Source of the DNA: Desulfurococcales archaeon
GTDB lineage: Archaea; Thermoproteota; Thermoprotei_A; Sulfolobales; NBVN01
Length of the DNA: 64,000 bases
Reading direction: 5' to 3'
NCBI GenBank assembly: GCA_023255955.1
Contig: JAGDWD010000007.1
Span: 135,929-199,928, forward strand
Positions 59,603 through 64,000 of the stretch are shown here, one piece after another; positions within the stretch are counted from its first letter, which is position 1, and each line of letters opens with the position of its first letter. A model generated the notes under the pieces. That model was given only the letters and a program-made list of their open reading frames with translations, made no database searches and had not been told where the DNA came from. The position numbers were made by a program, and so were the translations under genes.

Positions 59603-60946
59603 CTAGCGTACTCTCAACGCCCGTACTTTCTCCAGCTCTGCAACCACCTTCTCTATAGCTTTTTGTGGGGACATAGCTATAACTTGAACACCCTGGCTTC
59701 TTAGGGCCTTCACATTCTCTAACTCTATATTAAGTAAGTCAAACCTTAAGACTTTGTATAGTACATCAAGAAGCCTGTCCTTAGAACCGAAAAACGTGAT
59801 TAATGGTGCTATAACTATGAACTTAACACCTCTTTCTTGAGACCTCCTTGCTAGCCCCGCTAACTCGAGTACCCTTTGTTTACTTAATACTGGGGAGAGG
59901 ATTATAGTTGCTGATACATGGTCAATCAAATCCCTCAGCCCGGTCAGGCTTTCAGGACGTAAAGGAGACTCTGCTCGAATGGTTGGCTCGTATCTAGGCC
60001 ACTCAATACTAGTAACCATGTTTAGTATCTCAATGAAGTCTTTGTAGTTTCTAGCCTCCGAACCGACCTTGACACCGTCCTCCGTCAGTACTATGAAGAT
60101 AAGTCTATCCCTCCTCTTAATGAGGTAGTTAGCTAGGGCTACTGCTAGGTCAGCACATTGCTCAAAAAGAGATTTAGGGGTACCGATAAACATGTAACTT
60201 GAAGCATCTAGGACTAGGGCTACCCTGAGAGAAGTCTCCACTTCGAAAACCTTGACGTGGAGCTTCCCAAGTCTTGCTGTAGCCTTCCAGTCTATATATC
60301 TGAGCTCATCTCCAGGTTGATACTCCCTAGTACTATGATATTCTATACCTGTACCAGGTGTAAGAGTTCTAGCACCTGAAGAAGATCTTACGATACCATA
60401 CCACCTAGCAACAGGCGCGGTACTAACCTCCGGGGGAATCTTCAGCGATATAAGCTCTTTGTAGTACACAACACGTTCAACTAACTGAAACGGATCGGTT
60501 ATAGCGACCCTCAAAGGCCCCACAATATGAAGTCCTGTACGTCTATTCAGTAATATCTCCACCATCTGATTTGTTGCTATCTCAATCCCCTTAGACAGCA
60601 CGAGTCTCCTGTACGTGGAGGAGAGTTGAGGGGGTATAGCTACATAGAGCTTACCTACTAACAGTCTTGCTGTATGTGTGGAGATCACCACACGAAAACG
60701 AAGCTTTACGTACTCTCCCTCCACATGAGTGCTAAAGTCGTTGAGCTCACATACGAGTCTCCTACTAGCAACAGTCAAATAGTTGACGTATGTAGCTACG
60801 TATGTAACGAAGAGAGCTACCGCACTCAAGGCCTCCAAGACGTTACCGTTAAAGCAGGCTACTACCGAAGAGGCCATAATCAATAAACAGACTACGTAGA
60901 ACCTCCTAGTTATGGTAAGCTCTTGCTTCCTAGCCGTAGTCGACAC
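59603..60946 (-). CDS. DUF58 family protein with vWA-like domain
   Basis: A 447-residue protein. Two N-terminal helices (about 16-52) are followed by a beta-rich part and the DUF58 hallmark TREYQPGDELRYIDWKATARLGKLHVK, then a von Willebrand A-like domain beginning VALVLDASSYMFIG. DUF58 proteins usually work with MoxR AAA+ ATPases. None is visible here, though the genes upstream encode membrane partners. It overlaps the DUF4350-like gene by 17 bp. Confidence 0.88.
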   Translation of the reverse strand: MSTTARKQELTITRRFYVVCLLIMASSVVACFNGNVLEALSAVALFVTYVATYVNYLTVASRRLVCELNDFSTHVEGEYVKLRFRVVISTHTARLLVGKLYVAIPPQLSSTYRRLVLSKGIEIATNQMVEILLNRRTGLHIVGPLRVAITDPFQLVERVVYYKELISLKIPPEVSTAPVARWYGIVRSSSGARTLTPGTGIEYHSTREYQPGDELRYIDWKATARLGKLHVKVFEVETSLRVALVLDASSYMFIGTPKSLFEQCADLAVALANYLIKRRDRLIFIVLTEDGVKVGSEARNYKDFIEILNMVTSIEWPRYEPTIRAESPLRPESLTGLRDLIDHVSATIILSPVLSKQRVLELAGLARRSQERGVKFIVIAPLITFFGSKDRLLDVLYKVLRFDLLNIELENVKALRSQGVQVIAMSPQKAIEKVVAELEKVRALRVR

Positions 60947-62228
60947 CTACTACACTTCTCTCTAGGACGGACATCAGCTTCTCAGCAGACTTCAGTAATC
61001 TGAGAGTCATGAGTCTCCATATAGGTGCAAAGAGAAACATTTCCCTACCCAATATAAAGCTGGAGCGTCTCAAGAACCTGACCAAGGCGGTAGCGTCTTT
61101 CCTATCCAGACCTGCTCTCTCCAAACAGGTTACAGTATCCTCACCTAACCCCGTAGGACAACCCACTATCTCTACAGCTCTGATTATAGTCTCGTAAACC
61201 CTCCTGAAATCCTCTCTACTCTTCCAAGCGATGACACTCGAGCCCTCCCACAGCTCTTTACTTCCCTCGAATCGTGTGAGTAGCACCAGCACCATAATAA
61301 CAATAGCTAGAGCACCGAGCTCCTCTCTGAGACCGAGAAGAGGATCGTTTTTATAGGACTCTAAGGTCTTCTCCAAGTTCTTCATATAGTAAACAAAGTC
61401 GTTTAGTAGAGTAAGGTATGTAGAGGTATTTGAAGTGTGGAGGAGGCTCTTATAGAGAGTAGGGTCTGATCTGTATTTACTGGACTCTACATAAATTAAG
61501 CAGTTACTGCTACAGTACCTTCTAATAAGGAGTACCAGGAGTTTCACTAACTCACTGTAGGATCCTCCAAGCTCGAGAGCCTGGTTCGCTAGTATACTCC
61601 CATCACCTATAACGACTACGGTAATACTACCCAACCTCTCCACACAGCCAACAGGCTTTAACTCAGGTACAGAAGATTCGGGACTATAAGCCTCAGCATA
61701 TCCTATAACTTCATCGCAACCCGAGAGGTCCGAGGCTTTGTCTAGCCTAAGGGCTACCCTACTCTGCTCGATGGTGAAGATAGCTCTAGGATATGGCTCG
61801 TAATATTCATCAAGGATGTGTTTCCCACTTATCCTCACCTTAGATCCTAGAACTTCCAGGACAGTGTTCGAAGAAACAGACTCGTCAGCTACGATAAGAA
61901 GCCCCCCAGACGAATTCAGGAGCTTAGCTATTGCTACCGCTTCACGGATCTTGTAACCGTACTCCGGGGACGTTAAGACTACGCACACTCTCTCCCCGGA
62001 CTTTACCTGCTCTAGGTAGCTCCAGTTAGAGACGTAGACCACTCTCATTCCGTAACTCCTGAGGAGCTCCACGAACCTGGATAATCCGAACCGTCCGGGG
62101 TTTATTGGTGAAGACCCTGGTGAGTAAGGAGAAGGTAAGTCGACGTATTCAAGGATAGCTGTAGAGAACACTATAAACACTAGGAGGGCCAGAAGAGCAA
62201 TACTCAGTACTCTCAGTGCTACTGACAT
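60930..62228 (-). CDS. DUF4350-like membrane protein
   Basis: A 432-residue protein with a signal-anchor helix (6-27), then SPYSPGSSPINPGRFGLSRFVELLRSYGMRVVYVSNW and LNSSGGLLIVADESV, a GATase-like domain as in DUF4350. A second helix lies at about 305-320 and a cytoplasmic C-terminal helical part follows (KSREDFRRVYETIIRAVE...). It is found with DUF58/MoxR genes in archaea and actinobacteria. It overlaps both neighbours. Confidence 0.65.
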   Translation of the reverse strand: MSVALRVLSIALLALLVFIVFSTAILEYVDLPSPYSPGSSPINPGRFGLSRFVELLRSYGMRVVYVSNWSYLEQVKSGERVCVVLTSPEYGYKIREAVAIAKLLNSSGGLLIVADESVSSNTVLEVLGSKVRISGKHILDEYYEPYPRAIFTIEQSRVALRLDKASDLSGCDEVIGYAEAYSPESSVPELKPVGCVERLGSITVVVIGDGSILANQALELGGSYSELVKLLVLLIRRYCSSNCLIYVESSKYRSDPTLYKSLLHTSNTSTYLTLLNDFVYYMKNLEKTLESYKNDPLLGLREELGALAIVIMVLVLLTRFEGSKELWEGSSVIAWKSREDFRRVYETIIRAVEIVGCPTGLGEDTVTCLERAGLDRKDATALVRFLRRSSFILGREMFLFAPIWRLMTLRLLKSAEKLMSVLERSVVGVDYG

Positions 62229-62410
62229 TTTTTCTCACTAGCTTGGAGGCTTATGAGCCGTAGACCTGCTGAGAGAATGGCAAGCCCTGAAACTAGAGAT
62301 ACTATGGACGTCGCTACCATGGCGAGCATCATGAACACAACAGACATAGCTAGCATCACAAGCGATACTAACAGAAACATCAGAGCAATACTTCTAAGTG
62401 AGATACTCAT
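62219..62410 (-). CDS. Small two-helix membrane protein of the DUF58 operon
   Basis: A 63-residue protein that is almost entirely hydrophobic (about 7-29 and 33-52) with a short polar tail. It overlaps the DUF4350-like gene by 10 bp and the upstream gene by 4 bp, which supports translation. I know no family for it. It is probably a small subunit of the same membrane complex. Confidence 0.6.
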   Translation of the reverse strand: MSISLRSIALMFLLVSLVMLAMSVVFMMLAMVATSIVSLVSGLAILSAGLRLISLQASEKKCQ

Positions 62411-62967
62411 ATTAGCCCCAACCCCCTAAAAAGATCTCCTAGATGACATATGGACTCAACTACCTTCATGAAGAATTCGGAAGTAGGTTCGGGGAAAGCT
62501 AAGGCAATGACCACTATAACCGCTGACGTGGTTAGACCTGCGTAGTAGACAGCCCTGTGGATTTTCTCGGTCAAAATAGGTAACGCGGTAAGTACAGATA
62601 GAAATACCGTTGCTAGGAGGGTGAGGAGTCTGCCACTCGTAGTCGCATTTCCGATGAAGAACATAACCACAGGATAGATAACCAACGTTAAGGAGAAGAT
62701 GAGAAGCACTGAATACAGAATCTCAAGTACTTCAGCATTGTACTCTGCTACTGTTAAAGCCTTCAATGTGTGGTGTGCGTACAAAGCTATAAACGCTAGT
62801 AGAGCCATATTACCGAAAACTGTTTCGATAGCAAAAACGAAGAGGGGGTGTCCCTTCAATGCCCCGAGGTATGAGTATCCCAATAAGAACAGTGACAGTG
62901 AGAGCACTATAAACACCACTACCAGACCCTTATTAACAGCTGATCTAACCTGACCCAAGCTACTCAC
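62407..62967 (-). CDS. Multi-helix membrane protein of the DUF58 operon, function unknown
   Basis: A 186-residue protein with five predicted helices (about 13-33, 43-64, 78-103, 110-128, 138-156) and a C-terminal amphipathic segment. It is the first gene of a four-gene overlapping unit with DUF58. I recognise no family. Confidence 0.6.
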   Translation of the reverse strand: MSSLGQVRSAVNKGLVVVFIVLSLSLFLLGYSYLGALKGHPLFVFAIETVFGNMALLAFIALYAHHTLKALTVAEYNAEVLEILYSVLLIFSLTLVIYPVVMFFIGNATTSGRLLTLLATVFLSVLTALPILTEKIHRAVYYAGLTTSAVIVVIALAFPEPTSEFFMKVVESICHLGDLFRGLGLI

Positions 62968-63081
62968 TCCCAGGAAGCTCTTCTTTCAAACGTTAAAAGA
63001 ATATGAGGCATGCTACATAGTGTTCTACTGAGAGTCAGTGAGAATATCGGTAAGATATAGTTCTTTAAGGATGAGGAAATG

Positions 63082-64000
63082 TTATTCAGCTACCATGTAG
63101 CAACCAGGTCTTTTTTCATATATGTCTCCTGATCTTTTTAGGTTACCTACTATTCTCTCAAGGGTTCCATGATCGATCCCTACTGCCTGCGCAAACCTCT
63201 CTAGCTCCGCATACTTAACGCATTCGTCTCTTCTGCCGTGCTCTCTTATATACTCCAAGACCGCTATCTCCTTGTCTCTGAGGCTCTTGGCTTTCCCTGT
63301 CATGAATATATCTACGTCTATCAATCCGGTCTCAACATCCATCCCAACTTTCTCCAGGACGGAATTCATTAATCTCACAGCCTCTAAGGCGTCTTCAGCG
63401 TCAACCTCATTCTTCAATGCCATCTTAGCGTGTGCCTCAGCAAGTCTTATGAGTGCTTCAAGCTGTCTCGTAGTGATAGCTAGGGGGGCGTTTGGATCAG
63501 CAGCACTTCTCTTTCTTAGCTCTATATAGTAGTTCTCAATAATTTTTGAAGCCTCATCGCTGAGTCTCGGCTTAACGTACTTCCTAGCATATGCTATATA
63601 CTTCCTCATGATTTCTGGGGGAATCTCAGCTCTAGCTCCCTCCGTACTATGAACATCTAGAACGTGTCTCACTATCTGCCTATCTCGGTCTATCTCGGCT
63701 ACATCCTTGATTATGAATATTAGGTCGAATCTTGATAGGATCGTAACAGGTAGGTTGATATTACCTGGAAGCCCGAGGCTATCCACATACCTCCCACGCT
63801 TCGGGTTCCCAGCAGCAAGTACTGAGGCCCTCGCACTGAGCCTAGCATGTATCCCTGCCTTAGATATCGTGACAGTACCTTGCTCCATAGCCTCATGGAT
63901 AGCAACCCTATCCTCATCCCTCATCTTATCGATTTCATCTACCGATACTATGCCCCCATCTGCTAGGACCATAGCACCAGCCTCAAGGAAGAACTCACCA
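63082..64000 (-). CDS. mcm: Replicative DNA helicase MCM (C-terminal part; gene continues past the window)
   Basis: The frame is open to the window edge (GEFFLEAGAMVLADGGIVSVDEIDKMRDED, Walker B and its approach). It continues with AIHEAMEQGTVTISKAGIHARLSARASVLAAGNPKRGRY (sensor 1 region), ILSRFDLIFIIKD (arginine finger) and DEASKIIENYYIELR (lid), then a C-terminal winged helix (EYIREHGRRDECVKYAELERFAQAVGIDHGTLERIVGNLKRSGDIYEKRPGCYM). The 5' part, with the zinc finger and Walker A, is outside the window. Confidence 0.96.
   Translation of the reverse strand, partial: GEFFLEAGAMVLADGGIVSVDEIDKMRDEDRVAIHEAMEQGTVTISKAGIHARLSARASVLAAGNPKRGRYVDSLGLPGNINLPVTILSRFDLIFIIKDVAEIDRDRQIVRHVLDVHSTEGARAEIPPEIMRKYIAYARKYVKPRLSDEASKIIENYYIELRKRSAADPNAPLAITTRQLEALIRLAEAHAKMALKNEVDAEDALEAVRLMNSVLEKVGMDVETGLIDVDIFMTGKAKSLRDKEIAVLEYIREHGRRDECVKYAELERFAQAVGIDHGTLERIVGNLKRSGDIYEKRPGCYMVAE

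Noticed and set aside
1-64000. CRISPR array or cas genes
   Set aside because: No regularly spaced direct repeats and no Cas-like proteins were seen. The repeats noted are single pairs or inverted.

Overview
The window is one continuous stretch of chromosome from a hyperthermophilic crenarchaeon, most like the Desulfurococcales. The evidence is archaeal and crenarchaeal housekeeping genes: TFB, eIF1, S25e, MCM, an archaeal-type DNA ligase, Nep1, Dim1/KsgA, Trm1, diphthine synthase, RIO2, FAU-1, DUF460, DUF2070, UPF0147 and a type II methionine aminopeptidase. AT-rich TATA boxes sit close to starts, GTG and TTG starts are frequent, and one tRNA has a canonical-position intron. I cannot name the species.

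Layout. 0-4.5 kb: a DUF357-nucleotidyltransferase, Dph5, DNA ligase, Nep1 and a CRM-domain protein. 4.7-15.6 kb: one long minus-strand operon that starts with hypF and a hydrogenase-maturation protease and continues with 13 genes of a membrane-bound, Mrp-antiporter-coupled [NiFe] hydrogenase (Mbh, group 4 type). This is the bioenergetic centre of the window. 15.8-28.6 kb: a GT2-GtrA glycosyltransferase, a frameshifted isochorismatase remnant, an SRPBCC-type unknown, an Lhr-type helicase, a sequon-rich membrane protein, a class II glutamine amidotransferase, a DUF5679 protein, AhcY, DUF2070 and an HD phosphohydrolase. 28.6-28.8 kb: a highly structured non-coding stretch that resembles an IS200/IS605-type 3' relic. 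29-41.9 kb: glycerate kinase, GT2, a nucleotidyltransferase, DUF460-RIO2-small protein, a SAM hydrolase, RpiB, an aldehyde:ferredoxin oxidoreductase-family enzyme, eIF1 and TFB.

42.0-44.96 kb is the accessory region. A degenerate tRNA-Thr(TGT) copy lies at one edge and the intact tRNA-Thr(TGT) at the other. Between them are three decaying genes (ABC ATPase, PadR regulator, DGC-domain protein) and three intact ones (DIMB/NifX-like, DUF5320, DUF134). I read it as an old, eroding insertion or duplication at a tRNA gene.

45-64 kb: a PsiE-like membrane protein, Trm1, S25e, an ADP-forming acyl-CoA synthetase alpha-type protein, methionine aminopeptidase, a PLP enzyme and KsgA/Dim1. Next is a translationally coupled block (Grc3/Clp1-like kinase, UbiD-type decarboxylase, aconitase-X large subunit, aconitase-X small subunit joined to thymidylate kinase) that encodes the middle steps of the archaeal modified mevalonate pathway. 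After it come FAU-1, UPF0147, Zn-ribbon and RHH proteins, a tRNA-Cys with an 11-nt intron, a DUF58/DUF4350 membrane operon and the 3' part of mcm.

How the genes work together. The Mbh operon would oxidise ferredoxin, evolve H2 and pump ions. The aldehyde:ferredoxin oxidoreductase homologue and the ADP-forming synthetase homologue fit peptide or sugar fermentation that feeds reduced ferredoxin to Mbh. The aconitase-X/UbiD genes supply isoprenoids for ether lipids. No CRISPR array and no intact transposase were seen. The observations most worth checking are the aconitase-X small subunit/thymidylate kinase fusion, the tRNA-flanked decaying island, the structured 28.6 kb element, the TFB zinc ribbon that lacks two of its four cysteines, and the rearranged Mbh operon with an MbhE-MbhF fusion.
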